Part shown: in pieces, positions 10,355 through 20,007 of the stretch
Position numbering within the stretch: the stretch's first letter is position 1
Layout: each line of letters opens with the position of its first letter
DNA from: Sulfurimonas sp.
Lineage (GTDB): Bacteria > Campylobacterota > Campylobacteria > Campylobacterales > Sulfurimonadaceae
Direction: 5' to 3'
DNA: 64,000 nucleotides
Assembly (NCBI RefSeq): GCF_028714655.1
Contig: NZ_JAQTLY010000010.1
Span: forward strand, 25,372 to 89,371
Position numbers and translations under genes: made by a program
Notes under the pieces: model-generated
Told to the model about the DNA's origin: nothing
The model's input: the letters and a program-made list of their open reading frames with translations, nothing else
Databases searched by the model: none

Positions 10355-10900
10355 ATGTCAAAAGAAAATAATGAAGAGGTTCAAAGCGAAACTCTTGAAA
10401 AGGTTGAACTAGATGATGCGGCGGCAGAAGCAGCAGCCGTTGAAAATGAGTTTAATCTTTTACAAGCCGAGATGGCTGAGCTAAAAGACAAATATGCTCG
10501 CGTTCATGCTGATTTTGATAACATCAAAAAGAGATTGGAAAGAGAGAAGTATACGGCAGTCGAATATTCAAACGAAAAGTTTGCCAAAGATATGATTCCC
10601 GTTATGGATGCGCTTCAAATGGCTCTCTCATCTACCGCAAGCGTAGCAGATCCCGTAGAACACTTGGAAAAATTAAAAGAGGGGATTGAACTTACTCTAA
10701 AGCAGCTCACGACCGCTTTGGAAAAACACGGCGTCAAGATGGTTTCCCACGACGAACCTTTTGATCCGAATATTCACAATGCCATACAAAGCGTAGACAG
10801 CGACACGGTAGAGAGCGGGCAGATAGTTCAAACATTTCAAACAGGCTATAAATATAAAGAGAGACCGTTGCGTGAGGCAATGGTAGTTGTGGCGAATTAA
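10355..10900 (+). CDS. grpE: GrpE nucleotide exchange factor for DnaK
   Basis: 181 residues with an acidic N-terminus, a long helix (FNLLQAEMAELKDKYARVHADFDNIKKRLER, about 34-64) and the C-terminal beta-wing signature DPNIHNAI...VVQTFQTGYKYKERPLREAMVVV. GrpE releases ADP from DnaK and acts as a thermosensor. AAGGAG lies 13 bases before ATG 10355, rather far, but the nearer GTG is out of frame with an immediate stop. In Campylobacter and Helicobacter the heat-shock repressor hrcA usually precedes grpE; here an unrelated divergent gene occupies that place. dnaK follows after a family A repeat. Confidence 0.95.
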   Translation: MSKENNEEVQSETLEKVELDDAAAEAAAVENEFNLLQAEMAELKDKYARVHADFDNIKKRLEREKYTAVEYSNEKFAKDMIPVMDALQMALSSTASVADPVEHLEKLKEGIELTLKQLTTALEKHGVKMVSHDEPFDPNIHNAIQSVDSDTVESGQIVQTFQTGYKYKERPLREAMVVVAN

Positions 10901-10916
10901 TTCGTAAACAAAAAGA

Positions 10917-10987
10917 TAGACCATGAATCAAGTTCAGGGTGACGAAAACTTCTATAAGTTCGTCATTCCAAACTTGATTTGGAATCT
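10917..10987. repeat. Double palindromic repeat, family A copy 2
   Basis: Arms 10917-10944 (core TGAATCAAGTTCAGG) and 10961-10987 (TTCCAAACTTGATTTGGAA) flank a 16-base spacer. It sits between grpE and dnaK in a single apparent operon, so it would be transcribed in the intercistronic mRNA as two hairpins and could affect the relative level of the two messages. Confidence 0.85.
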
Positions 10988-11057
10988 AGCTTTTAACTTT
11001 TATAAAAAGTTTAAAAATAAAATTATTGAAATAAAATCAAATTAAGGAATAAAAAAG

Positions 11058-12938
11058 ATGTCAAAAGTAATAGGTATAGATTTAGGAACGACAAATTCAT
11101 GTGTTGCTGTTTATGAGGGCGGTGAGGCAAAAATCATCCCAAATAAAGAGGGTAAAAATACGACTCCTTCGGTAGTTGCATTTACGGATAAAGGTGAAGT
11201 TTTAGTAGGAGATCCTGCAAAACGCCAAGCGATAACAAACCCGAACAAAACTATCTCTTCAATCAAGAGAATTATGGGTCTTATGATGAGCGAGGAGAAT
11301 GCAAAAGCCGCTCACGACAAAGTAACTTATAACATAGTTAACAAAGACGGTATGGCTGCGGTTGATGTAGCAGGCAAGATTTACACTCCGCAAGAGATTT
11401 CGGCTAAGATTTTAAGCAAACTAAAAGAGGATGCGGAGGCTTACTTGGGTTCTACCGTAACCGACGCGGTTATTACGGTTCCTGCATACTTTAACGATGC
11501 ACAAAGAAAAGCTACAAAAGATGCGGGAACTATCGCGGGTCTTAATGTTCTTCGTATCATCAACGAGCCTACTGCTTCTGCACTTGCGTACGGACTAGAC
11601 AGCAAGGGTGACGAGAATGTACTTGTTTACGACTTGGGGGGCGGAACATTCGATGTTACGGTTTTAGAGATAAGCGAGGGTACTTTTGAGGTTCTCTCAA
11701 CTGACGGTAACGCATTTTTGGGCGGTGACGACTTTGACAACAAAATCGTCGACTATCTAAACAGCGAGTTCAAAAATACGCACGGTGTAGATCTTAAAAA
11801 CGACAAAATGGCGTTGCAAAGATTAAAAGATGCAGCCGAGAACGCTAAAAAAGAGCTAAGTTCATCTACCGAAACAGAGATTAACCTGCCGTTTATCACG
11901 ATGACGCAGGCGGGTCCTCAACACTTGGTTATAAAACTTACTCGCGCTAAATTTGAGAGTATGATTGAAAAACTTGTTGAAGAGACTATCGAGCATATCA
12001 AAACTGCTATGAAAGAGTCAGGTTTATCAAACAGCGATATCAAAGAGATTATCATGGTCGGCGGTTCAATCCGTGTTCCATTGGCACAAAAAATGGTCTC
12101 TGACTACTTCGGCGGCAAAACTTTAAATAAAAGCGTAAACCCTGATGAAGTTGTAGCAGCGGGTGCAGCTATCCAAGGGGGAGTTTTAAGAGGAGATGTT
12201 AAAGATGTACTTCTTTTAGATGTTACTCCTCTTTCCCTTGGAATCGAGACTTTAGGCGGCGTTGCTACTAAAATCATTGAAAAAGGTACGACGATTCCGG
12301 TTAAAAAATCTCAAATCTTCTCAACTGCAGAAGACAACCAGCCAGCCGTCAGTATCTCGGTTGTTCAAGGCGAGAGAGAGTTTGCAAGGGACAACAAATC
12401 TTTAGGTCTGTTTGAACTGGGCAACATTGCAGCGGCTCCAAGAGGCGTGCCTCAAATCGAAGTAACTTTTGACATCGATGCAAACGGTATTTTGACTGTT
12501 AGCTCAACCGACAAAGGTACAGGCAAATCTCAATCAATCACAATCAGCGGTTCTTCAGGACTTAGCGAAGAAGAGATTAACAAAATGGTTCAAGATGCAG
12601 AAGCTCACAAAGCTGAAGACTCAAAAAGAAGAGAGTTGGTTGACCTTAAAAATCAAGCCGATGCACTAATCGCACAAACTGAAAAATCGTTAGGCGAGAT
12701 TGGTACTAAAATCGATGCAAGCGAAAAAGCTAAGATAGAGGGTGCTATATCGGAACTAAAAGATGTTCTTAAAGATACAAACTCTACTAAAGAACAGATT
12801 GAAACGAAAGTAAAAACTTTAACGGAAGCAAGTCATAAAATGGCAGAGCAGATGTACAAAAAAGATGATACTGCAGCTCACGCAGATAGTTCAAAGAAGA
12901 AGAAAGATGACGATGTCATCGATGCTGAAATAGAGTAA
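11058..12938 (+). CDS. dnaK: Chaperone DnaK (Hsp70)
   Basis: 626 residues, a normal full-length bacterial Hsp70. Features: phosphate loop [13 protein letters not shown] (5-17), [25 protein letters not shown], the signature [13 protein letters not shown], the linker [16 protein letters not shown], the substrate-binding domain and a lidded C-terminus ending in an acidic, lysine-rich tail ([14 protein letters not shown]). ATG 11058 is preceded by AAGGAATAAAAAAG. It folds nascent and heat-damaged proteins with GrpE, encoded just upstream, and DnaJ, not in this window. A 15-bp perfect inverted repeat of family B follows 20 bases after the stop, without a U-run. Confidence 0.98.
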   Translation: MSKVIGIDLGTTNSCVAVYEGGEAKIIPNKEGKNTTPSVVAFTDKGEVLVGDPAKRQAITNPNKTISSIKRIMGLMMSEENAKAAHDKVTYNIVNKDGMAAVDVAGKIYTPQEISAKILSKLKEDAEAYLGSTVTDAVITVPAYFNDAQRKATKDAGTIAGLNVLRIINEPTASALAYGLDSKGDENVLVYDLGGGTFDVTVLEISEGTFEVLSTDGNAFLGGDDFDNKIVDYLNSEFKNTHGVDLKNDKMALQRLKDAAENAKKELSSSTETEINLPFITMTQAGPQHLVIKLTRAKFESMIEKLVEETIEHIKTAMKESGLSNSDIKEIIMVGGSIRVPLAQKMVSDYFGGKTLNKSVNPDEVVAAGAAIQGGVLRGDVKDVLLLDVTPLSLGIETLGGVATKIIEKGTTIPVKKSQIFSTAEDNQPAVSISVVQGEREFARDNKSLGLFELGNIAAAPRGVPQIEVTFDIDANGILTVSSTDKGTGKSQSITISGSSGLSEEEINKMVQDAEAHKAEDSKRRELVDLKNQADALIAQTEKSLGEIGTKIDASEKAKIEGAISELKDVLKDTNSTKEQIETKVKTLTEASHKMAEQMYKKDDTAAHADSSKKKKDDDVIDAEIE

Positions 12939-12958
12939 AATTAGATTGCTACTCTTGA

Positions 12959-13001
12959 GAGATTGCCACGCTTGTCATTGCGAGCGAAGCGTGGCAATCT
13001 C
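12959..13001. repeat. Palindromic repeat, family B copy 1
   Basis: Perfect 15-bp inverted repeat GAGATTGCCACGCTT / AAGCGTGGCAATCTC around a 13-base loop containing GTCATTGCGAGCG. It lies between dnaK and the lipoprotein gene and produces the false N-terminal extension of the latter's open frame. Confidence 0.85.
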
Positions 13002-13028
13002 AGCTACTTAAACCTTAAAAGGAATTAT

Positions 13029-14012
13029 GTGTTTTACAAAAATATCATTTATACTCTTACTTTATCTATCTTATTTTTTGGATGCAGTACCTCAAATCAG
13101 GCTTTAAATACAAAACCTGCATCTAAAAGCAGCTATGTCAGTCAAAGCGGCTACTACTATGCATTGATTGAAAAAAATAACTCCGGTTGGAAAATAGTCG
13201 ATATAAAAGATACAGAAATAGAAAAAAGAGCAAAAACAAATCAAGAGATTCTTAAAGTAAATGAGGCAAATAGCCAAGTCAACCCAAATTTTGCAATGAA
13301 CTCTTCAAATGTATATGTATGCCGTGACTCAAACAATAGCAGCGGGTACACTCCGTGCACGAGCAACTTAACAAGTGCTGTTGCTCCGGAAAATATCGTC
13401 GGTCTTATAAAAAATCTTGATGCAAAATCTCCTAAACAGAAGTATGTCGATAAAGAGCTGATTGATGAAGCCGTAATACAAACAAACCTGTTTAAAGCTA
13501 TTGAGAGTAAAAAAATTGTGTTTGAGCGTGCACAATGCGACCGCCTATTTCTTGCAGCCAAAACAGCAGATGAGCTTGATGCATTTATAGAAAAATATTC
13601 ATCTTATGCGTATGCCTCTACTTTAATTCCCATTGCCGTAAAAAATCGCGATAATATAAAACTTCAAGAGCAAAATAAAAAGCTAGAAGAGGAGCGATTG
13701 GCAAAGGCAAGCGAACAAAAGATACTAAAGAGCGAAAAACAGCTTGAAAAAGAGAATATAAACTTAGCAAAAACAGAGCAAAGAGCTATAGACAACTATA
13801 CTAGAAATATTGAAAATTTTAGAAAAAATATCAAAAAAGGCGTAGAGACGAATTGCGGTTTGGTTGTCGATGTAAAAGAGTCTCAGGCAAAAATCGACTT
13901 TACCCATAAAGACAGTGTAAACGAGCTATGGATTGATGCAAAAAAACTCTTTCCAAAAGGTCACGGCTGCCGTTTTGTCAACGGAAAGTATATAGCGCCG
14001 GCTACTTTTTAA
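13029..14012 (+). CDS. Lipoprotein of unknown function with coiled-coil
   Basis: The protein begins (M)FYKNIIYTLTLSILFFGCST: a short basic N-terminus, hydrophobic segment and lipobox FFGC, so it is very likely lipid-anchored. A longer frame exists from 12963 but its first residues (PRLSLRAKRGNLS) are translated repeat DNA; GTG 13029, six bases after AAAAGG, gives the classic lipoprotein signal and 327 residues. The middle has several cysteines (VYVCRDS, YTPCTS); about 210-275 is a charged coiled-coil rich in KLEEER, KSEKQLEKE; the C-terminal 45 residues include a VVDVKESQAKIDF strand and a CRFVNGKYI ending. I do not recognise the family. Confidence 0.75.
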   Translation: MFYKNIIYTLTLSILFFGCSTSNQALNTKPASKSSYVSQSGYYYALIEKNNSGWKIVDIKDTEIEKRAKTNQEILKVNEANSQVNPNFAMNSSNVYVCRDSNNSSGYTPCTSNLTSAVAPENIVGLIKNLDAKSPKQKYVDKELIDEAVIQTNLFKAIESKKIVFERAQCDRLFLAAKTADELDAFIEKYSSYAYASTLIPIAVKNRDNIKLQEQNKKLEEERLAKASEQKILKSEKQLEKENINLAKTEQRAIDNYTRNIENFRKNIKKGVETNCGLVVDVKESQAKIDFTHKDSVNELWIDAKKLFPKGHGCRFVNGKYIAPATF

Positions 14013-14050
14013 AAATGTTGAGGTATTATGATAGACTTCTTTTCAAACCA

Positions 14051-14120
14051 AGAATCCTGAATCAAGTTCAGGATGACGGAAGCTCATAAATCTCGTCATT
14101 CCAAGCTTGACTTGGAATCT
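14051..14120. repeat. Double palindromic repeat, family A copy 3
   Basis: Arms 14051-14078 (CCTGAATCAAGTTCAGG core) and 14094-14120 (TTCCAAGCTTGACTTGGAA). In the second arm A-to-G on one side and T-to-C on the other (relative to copy 2) keep the stem paired. It lies in the 255-base gap 14013-14267, which otherwise holds only AT-rich sequence and presumably the promoter of the cyclase gene that follows. Confidence 0.85.
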
Positions 14121-14267
14121 AATTTTTGGGTTATGAAAGAGGTCAAATATAAAAACTTAGTTTGTTTTCAATCATTCCTACTTGGGAGAAGCTGAGAAAA
14201 CTTTTATAAATCTGCTAAAGCAGCTATAAATTTTTTGGCAATTCACAGGAAACAAAGGCAATAAAAA

Positions 14268-16376
14268 ATGAGCAGACGCTTCAATTTGCATATAAGAGAT
14301 GAAATTCTGTTTTGGTTTATCGTAGTTTCTGTTATTCCAATTGTTACTCTCTTTAGCATAAATTATTTCTTTAACAATAACCAATTTAAATCCCAAGCAA
14401 AAGAGCATCTTGAGCTTATCTTAAATGAAAAAATATCAAAAATAGAACATCAGATAGAGGATATAGAAAAAAGTGCAAAACTTATCGCCTCTTTTCCGTG
14501 TATGGTTAACGGTTTTTTAAAACATAAAGATTATTTTGAGCAAAACAATCATCTAGTTAGCGATGACGAAAAACTTAACAAAATACTAAACAACTTTATA
14601 GATAAAGATAAATTTTATGATATCTTTTTTATAGATATGGACGGAAATATAGTCTATTCACTAAAAAAAGAGTCGGACTTGGGTACAAATCTTCTAACAG
14701 GCATCTATAAAAATACAAACTTGGCTTCTGTATACAAAGATGCAAAAATATTTTTAAACACTAAAATAAGCAGTTTTGAGTATTATCAGCCTTCTGACGC
14801 CCACGCGGCTTTTGTTGCCCATCCGATTTACAATGAAGATAAAATTATCGGGGTTATTGCTATCCAATTGGCAAAAGACAGACTCTCTAAAATCTTTGAT
14901 GACCAAAAAGGGTTGGGTGAGAGCGGTGAATTTTTTGCATCTACCATAAATGCCCAAAATAAATTAATCTCAACTACTCCTTTAAAATATATAAAAGACT
15001 CGATAGAAAACGAATTTCAATTTAACGAAACCAAAGAATTAGCATCTGCAAAAGTTGCAAAAGGAGGATACGGAAGCGGCTATGGTCTTGACTATAGAGG
15101 AGTTGAAGTTATCACTGCATGGGGGTATATTCCCGCGCTTAATTGGGGAGTCATAGCAAAAATAGACCTTGATGAAGTTTTAAAACCTATACACAAAACA
15201 GAATTATTCTCAATTGCGATTATCCTTGTTGTCTTAGTTTTTATTGCTATTGCAATCATTATGGCAACGAAACATATAGTTTTTCCGATAGATGCTCTTA
15301 TAAAAAAAGTAAAAGAGTTCTCTTTGGAAAATCAAGAGAAAAACATAGTAGATGTTTATGTGGATAACGAGATAGGAATATTGGCACGCAACTTCAATAA
15401 AATGGCTAAAAAACTTAAAAATTCGCAAAATATCATTAAAAAGCATGCTACCGGTCTTGAAGACAAAGTAAGAGAGAGAACCAAAGAGCTTGAAGAAGCA
15501 AAAAATGAACTCAGCAAAACAAACGCTTCTATGAAAAGATATCTTGATATCGTGGATAGATATATTATCTCCTCTTCAACGGATCTAAAAGGAGTTATTA
15601 CGGAGGTAAGCAGTGCATTTTGTCATTTTACCGGTTACTCAGAGGATGAACTGATAGGTAAAAAACATAATATAATGAGGCATCCTAACACTCCAAAAGA
15701 ACTCTATAAAGAGATGTGGGGAGCCTTGAAGAGAGATGAAACTTGGAGGGGCGAGATAAGAAATACTACAAAAGAGGGTAAATCCTATTGGACACACGCA
15801 ACTATCTCTCCCATATACAATTCTGCAGGGGAGAAAATCGGCTATACCTCTTTAAGATACGATATAACCGGTCAAAAGATTACCGAAGAGCTTTCTGTGA
15901 CGGATCAATTAACCCAATTGTACAATAGACTAAAACTTAAGTCTGTTTTCAATAACGAGATAGAGAGAGCTTTAAGATACAGACAAATCTTTAGCGTCAT
16001 TATGTTGGACATCGACCATTTCAAATCAGTAAATGACACTTACGGACACGGCATAGGCGATAAAACACTTATCGATATTGCAAAAATATTAAAAGAGAAC
16101 TCAAGGGTAACGGACATAGTCGGTCGCTGGGGCGGAGAAGAGTTTATGATTGTGCTTCCGCAAACAGATATAAAAGCAGCTGCCGAACATGCAGAGGTAC
16201 TAAGAGAAAAAATAGAACAGCACCGATTTGAAGCCGTAGGAAGAAAAACATCAAGTTTCGGCGTAAGCAGCTTTATCGAGGGCGATACATATGAAACAAT
16301 AGTAAAAAGAGCGGATGATGCTCTTTATGAGGCAAAAAACAGCGGAAGAAACAGAGTCTGCATAAGAGAAGATTAA
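14268..16376 (+). CDS. CACHE-HAMP-PAS-GGDEF diguanylate cyclase
   Basis: 702 residues. Transmembrane helix about 18-38, large periplasmic domain about 40-300 of double-CACHE type (GGYGSGYGLDYRGVEVITAWGYIP is characteristic), second membrane helix about 310-332, HAMP about 335-390, coiled-coil, PAS about 425-535, GGDEF about 545-702 with GRWGGEEF near 620-627. An RxxD-type product-inhibition site is not obvious. The PAS segment (ITEVSSAFCHFTGYS, KHNIMRHPNTP, GKSYWTHA) closely resembles the Aer/CetB type at 21816-22199. It should sense a periplasmic ligand and a redox or cofactor state and make c-di-GMP. Its stop overlaps the convergent CBS-GGDEF gene by four bases. Confidence 0.9.
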   Translation: MSRRFNLHIRDEILFWFIVVSVIPIVTLFSINYFFNNNQFKSQAKEHLELILNEKISKIEHQIEDIEKSAKLIASFPCMVNGFLKHKDYFEQNNHLVSDDEKLNKILNNFIDKDKFYDIFFIDMDGNIVYSLKKESDLGTNLLTGIYKNTNLASVYKDAKIFLNTKISSFEYYQPSDAHAAFVAHPIYNEDKIIGVIAIQLAKDRLSKIFDDQKGLGESGEFFASTINAQNKLISTTPLKYIKDSIENEFQFNETKELASAKVAKGGYGSGYGLDYRGVEVITAWGYIPALNWGVIAKIDLDEVLKPIHKTELFSIAIILVVLVFIAIAIIMATKHIVFPIDALIKKVKEFSLENQEKNIVDVYVDNEIGILARNFNKMAKKLKNSQNIIKKHATGLEDKVRERTKELEEAKNELSKTNASMKRYLDIVDRYIISSSTDLKGVITEVSSAFCHFTGYSEDELIGKKHNIMRHPNTPKELYKEMWGALKRDETWRGEIRNTTKEGKSYWTHATISPIYNSAGEKIGYTSLRYDITGQKITEELSVTDQLTQLYNRLKLKSVFNNEIERALRYRQIFSVIMLDIDHFKSVNDTYGHGIGDKTLIDIAKILKENSRVTDIVGRWGGEEFMIVLPQTDIKAAAEHAEVLREKIEQHRFEAVGRKTSSFGVSSFIEGDTYETIVKRADDALYEAKNSGRNRVCIRED

Positions 16377-17701
16377 AAACTTGCCTTAACGCAGTTTCTG
16401 CCTGAGGCTTTTGCTTCATAGAGAGCTTTGTCGGCTCTCTCGATGATGCTTCTTAAGTCATCGTCTTTTACTACTCTTGTAACTCCGAAGCTTGCGGTTA
16501 CCCTGCCTATCTTATCTATATTCAATTCCTCTATATGGACTCTTAGCTTTTCGGCTAAAAAGAGTGCATTGTCTATATCGGTAGCAGGAAGAAGTATAAC
16601 AAACTCTTCTCCTCCCCATCTGCATACAATATCTATGTTTCTTAGGGTCTTTTGCAGCTCTTGAGAAATTTTTACAAGAACCTCATCTCCGACATTATGC
16701 CCGTACGCATCGTTTATCTTTTTAAAATAGTCTATATCTATTATGATCAACGACATACTATTGTCTCTCTCTGCCATAGTTTTATACGACGATAGATAGA
16801 GTTCCAAAAATTTATTGCGGTTATAAAGACCCGTAAGAGGGTCTGTCGAAGCCATCGCCTCATACTTTTTACTCTTGTTTAAAAGAGAAGCGTTGATTTG
16901 ACAAAGCTCGTCATGATGCTCTTTCATCAGCATTGCCCATCTTGAATACGAGAGGGAAATAAGCTCTTTTTGCGTAATAATCCCCGACATATCTCCGTTA
17001 TCGTCAACAACTACGACTCTTTTATAATGCTTCTCTTTTAAAAATGCCAGAGCCTCTTTTATAGAACAATTTTTACTTATCGTATCGACCGGAGATGACA
17101 TATAGTTGCTAACGGGCAACTCCAAGTCTTCATTATGTTTGATTATCTTTACGACATCTTTTGTAGTAAAAATCCCTATTGGCTTGAAGTTTTCTACAAT
17201 CATTACGCTCTCATAACGATTTTTTATCATCTCTTCAAGCAAATCAAGCGTTTTCATCTCTTTATTTACCCATTTGGCTCTTCTGCTAAGCTTTAAAAAA
17301 TCCTGCAGACAAAAATTATCCATCAGCGTCTCAGGATCTATACTGCTTGTGACATCCGTATGCGAAACTAGCCCGTGAAGCGAACCGTCACTATTAGTTA
17401 CGCAAATATACTCTATTTCGCAATTTAGATAATCAACTATCTCTAAAATATTTTTATCTTTATGTGCTACCGAAACGGTACTAAGTCTTAAACTCTTAAG
17501 TGAATTATTCAAATCTACATTTTGAATTTTAATATTTAAGATGTCGTTTACGGTTAAGATGCGAAAAACATTTTCATCTATAACTATAATATTTCTATGT
17601 ACGCTCTCAAACATCATTTTTATAGCATCTGAAATTGTCTTGTTTATATCTATCGAGACGACGGAAGTTGTCGCTATATTGCCTATTGTCGGGAATTTCA
17701 T
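16373..17701 (-). CDS. CBS-domain GGDEF diguanylate cyclase
   Basis: 442 residues, no membrane segment. Residues 1-250 contain four CBS-like units in two pairs (for example PTIGNIATTSVVSIDINKTISDAIKMM at the start and PVSNYMSSPVDTISKNCSIKEALAFL around 190-220); a short helix (HHDELCQINASLLNKS) then links to a GGDEF domain from about 282, with GGEEF at about 363-367 and a complete DPLTGLYNRNKF start. CBS pairs commonly bind adenine nucleotides, so this is probably a soluble cyclase that reads energy charge; that is inference. It begins 11 bases downstream of the folP stop on the same strand, so it may be the last gene of that transcript. Confidence 0.88.
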   Translation of the reverse strand: MKFPTIGNIATTSVVSIDINKTISDAIKMMFESVHRNIIVIDENVFRILTVNDILNIKIQNVDLNNSLKSLRLSTVSVAHKDKNILEIVDYLNCEIEYICVTNSDGSLHGLVSHTDVTSSIDPETLMDNFCLQDFLKLSRRAKWVNKEMKTLDLLEEMIKNRYESVMIVENFKPIGIFTTKDVVKIIKHNEDLELPVSNYMSSPVDTISKNCSIKEALAFLKEKHYKRVVVVDDNGDMSGIITQKELISLSYSRWAMLMKEHHDELCQINASLLNKSKKYEAMASTDPLTGLYNRNKFLELYLSSYKTMAERDNSMSLIIIDIDYFKKINDAYGHNVGDEVLVKISQELQKTLRNIDIVCRWGGEEFVILLPATDIDNALFLAEKLRVHIEELNIDKIGRVTASFGVTRVVKDDDLRSIIERADKALYEAKASGRNCVKASF

Positions 17702-17712
17702 AACTTTAACCT

Positions 17713-18855
17713 CTAAATGTCATTTAATGCTTGTTGAATTTTTAACGCTTGAATATGTTCTCTCACATCATGAACGCGGATGATAGAAGCTCCGTTTCTT
17801 ACAGCTTCAAGGTGCAGAGCTATAGTTCCCCCAAGTCTATCTTTTGGCAGAGAGGATGAGATTTTATCTATTATCGACTTTCTTGAAGCACCTATGAGCA
17901 AAGGTTTACCGAGTGTCAAAAAGTGCTCATGATGTTTTATAAGCATCAAATTATGCTCCGGCGTTTTGCCAAACCCTATTCCGACATCCAGTACAATATC
18001 TTTAACGCCCATCGCTTTGGCCTCTTTGATTCTTTGCTCAAAAAATGAGTAGATATCGCTTAGTATATGCTCATACTCCGGTTTTTCCTGCATAGTTTGC
18101 GGTGTTTTTTGCATATGCATAATTACTGCAGCAGCATCGTAGCTTGCGCAAAGCCTGCAAACTTCTTTATCCGCCAAACCCGTTATATCGTTTACCATTT
18201 TAAATCCGCTATCAAGTGCGTAAGAGATAACGGCAGGCTCATAACTATCTATGCTGAATTTTACTTTATCATAGAGTTTTTCGGCTTGTATTGCGTCAAG
18301 AATCGGCTTTACTCTTCTTAGCTCTTCATATTTATCTACATATGCAGAGTTAGGAGCGGATGAAACTCCGCCGATATCTATGATGTGGGCTCCTTCTGCA
18401 ATCATCCGCTCTATGGCTTCTATGGCACTGCCCTCACAAAATCTCGACTCGCTAAAAAAACTGTCGTCATTCGCATTTATAACGCCCATGACTTCTACAT
18501 CTTTTGGTTTTTTGATTTTTAAAATTTCTTGGAATTTTTTTGCCGCATCTTTTAGTCCAAAGGGTTGAAGCAGCTCTTTTTTGCTAAGAAGTTCTAGCTG
18601 TTTTAAAGTTGCGATGAGTATGCAATCCACATGCGGAGTTTTTGCCACAACCGTCCCGCGAGGTACCGCCAAATCGGCACCCACGCTTAGAGCATCCTGC
18701 TTTAGGATATTTGCTCCGCCTACATGCAAATCTCTGATATAGATAGTGTATTGTGCCGCTTTTGCCGACATAATGCCTACTCCGCCGCTCTCTACTCCGA
18801 GTTCTTTTAGATATTTTTTTATATTGATACTATTTGATAAAAGTTCAATTTGCAT
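17713..18855 (-). CDS. folP: Dihydropteroate synthase
   Basis: 380 residues, about 100 longer than typical DHPS because of an N-terminal region (1-115) that is usual in Campylobacterota. The catalytic core starts at GVINANDDSFF (about 122) and holds EGAHIIDIGGVSSAP, FSIDSYEP, NDITGL, IVLDVGIGFGKTPEHN and LIGASRKS, ending with the DRLGGTIALHLEAVRNGASIIRVHDVREH motif. It condenses pABA with dihydropterin pyrophosphate in folate synthesis and is the sulfonamide target. ATG 18855 overlaps the holB stop by 11 bases, fitting translational coupling. The order hobA-holB-folP is the Helicobacter order. Confidence 0.95.
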   Translation of the reverse strand: MQIELLSNSINIKKYLKELGVESGGVGIMSAKAAQYTIYIRDLHVGGANILKQDALSVGADLAVPRGTVVAKTPHVDCILIATLKQLELLSKKELLQPFGLKDAAKKFQEILKIKKPKDVEVMGVINANDDSFFSESRFCEGSAIEAIERMIAEGAHIIDIGGVSSAPNSAYVDKYEELRRVKPILDAIQAEKLYDKVKFSIDSYEPAVISYALDSGFKMVNDITGLADKEVCRLCASYDAAAVIMHMQKTPQTMQEKPEYEHILSDIYSFFEQRIKEAKAMGVKDIVLDVGIGFGKTPEHNLMLIKHHEHFLTLGKPLLIGASRKSIIDKISSSLPKDRLGGTIALHLEAVRNGASIIRVHDVREHIQALKIQQALNDI

Positions 18856-19468
18856 TTTTTTCTCCCGAAAAACTCATAAGAAGCATAGCCAAAACACTCT
18901 GTGGTCTTGAGTTTAACTCCAAAAGCCTATACGCTCTGTCAAAATTTTGAAGCTGTGAAGCACTAAGTGCAATCCTCTCTTTGACTGCTCTGTTAAAAAG
19001 CGCTTCAACAAGACTCTTTGCTTCGTTTTTTTTAACCCTCTCGTTTGCTTTTAAAAATTCGAAAACTTCCGCATAGTCTATTTTGGATAGATTAAGGTTA
19101 ATCTCTTGCGCAGTATGCTCTGTTTCGCCTTTTAAAATCGGCATTCTTGAACGAACGGTAGGAAGCAGGTTTGATTTTGTGGAGGATATGATGATGTACT
19201 CTATGTTTCTAGGCGGCTCTTCCAGTAGTTTTAGAAGTGAATTTTGCGAAACAGTGTTAAAATTGTTAGCACCCAAAACAATATATTTCGTTTCGGATTC
19301 GCTGATGTACGACTCTGCAAGAACCGCTTTTGCATGTTCTATTTTAAACTCATCTTCTATAAAACCGATGACTCTGTTTGGTTTTAACTCCTCTTTTAGT
19401 CTCTCAAACTCCGCTTGGATATTCGTAGAGATTAAAATATACCCTTTTTTGGAGTTATGAGTTGACAT
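18845..19468 (-). CDS. holB: DNA polymerase III subunit delta'
   Basis: 207 residues from the preferred ATG at 19468, which lies inside the end of hobA and is preceded by GGAGAAGTTG. A longer frame to 19504 has no comparable ribosome site and would overlap hobA by 50 bases. Clamp-loader traits: VLGANNFNTVSQNSLLKLLEEPPRNIEYIIISS and LLPTVRSRMPIL (the SRC-like region with Cys replaced by Met). It lacks the full AAA N-terminal half of E. coli delta', as is normal for the short Campylobacterota form. It works in the clamp loader complex placing the beta clamp on DNA. Confidence 0.88.
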   Translation of the reverse strand: MSTHNSKKGYILISTNIQAEFERLKEELKPNRVIGFIEDEFKIEHAKAVLAESYISESETKYIVLGANNFNTVSQNSLLKLLEEPPRNIEYIIISSTKSNLLPTVRSRMPILKGETEHTAQEINLNLSKIDYAEVFEFLKANERVKKNEAKSLVEALFNRAVKERIALSASQLQNFDRAYRLLELNSRPQSVLAMLLMSFSGEKNAN

Positions 19469-20003
19469 CAACTTCTCCAAACATTGCAGCATTAAGAGAT
19501 GCATTAAAAAGTCGGTAAAGTTGCAGTAATTTTATATCGAGCAGTTTATCGTAAGATTTTAGGGTAAAAGCATTGATATAGTCTTCATCAAAAATCCAAA
19601 AATAGCTTGTATCTTTTCTTTTTGCAATATCGGCTCTTTTATCATCGCCCCTGCCGATATACCAAAAAAAGTAATCATCTTTATGAGCCAAAGATATCAT
19701 ATCTTCAACCATATCAATCATCTCGCCGCCGCTTACGCTGTTGTAGTGTTTATATATACTGTCTATGCTGAGTATAGGAAGAAGCGGACGGTCAAGTTGA
19801 ACACCGTTTAAAAAATCAAGAATGTAGGTTTCAAGCCATTTTCTCTTCTCATCGGTAATGAGGATGACCGTCTTGCCGCTAAGAATCTGCTCAAGTGCCT
19901 GTGAAGTCGTAGTCGTCCAGTCAAACCGCTGCTCTTCCAACCAACTAAAACAACCGCCCTCTTCTCTGATAGCGTCTAGGCTCCATTGAGCAAAATCCGA
20001 CAT
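19455..20003 (-). CDS. hobA: DnaA initiator-associating protein HobA
   Basis: 182 residues; recognisable as HobA by length, the start MSDFAQWSLDAIREEG, the FSWLEEQRFDW segment, the central LITDEKRKWLETYILDFLN, and its place between lysC and holB. HobA is a Campylobacterota-specific tetramer with a SIS-like fold that binds DnaA domains I-II and promotes orisome assembly; it plays the role DiaA has in E. coli. The aromatic/acidic stretch KDTSYFWIFDEDYINAF near 135-152 fits the DnaA-binding and core region of the family. It starts five bases past the lysC stop and overlaps holB by 14 bases. Confidence 0.9.
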   Translation of the reverse strand: MSDFAQWSLDAIREEGGCFSWLEEQRFDWTTTTSQALEQILSGKTVILITDEKRKWLETYILDFLNGVQLDRPLLPILSIDSIYKHYNSVSGGEMIDMVEDMISLAHKDDYFFWYIGRGDDKRADIAKRKDTSYFWIFDEDYINAFTLKSYDKLLDIKLLQLYRLFNASLNAAMFGEVDVNS

Positions 20004-20007
20004 AAAG

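Noticed and set aside
12963..13028. Longer N-terminus of the lipoprotein gene (MPRLSLRAKRGNLS...)
   Set aside because: This is translated family B repeat DNA; the lipoprotein signal and ribosome site belong to GTG 13029.
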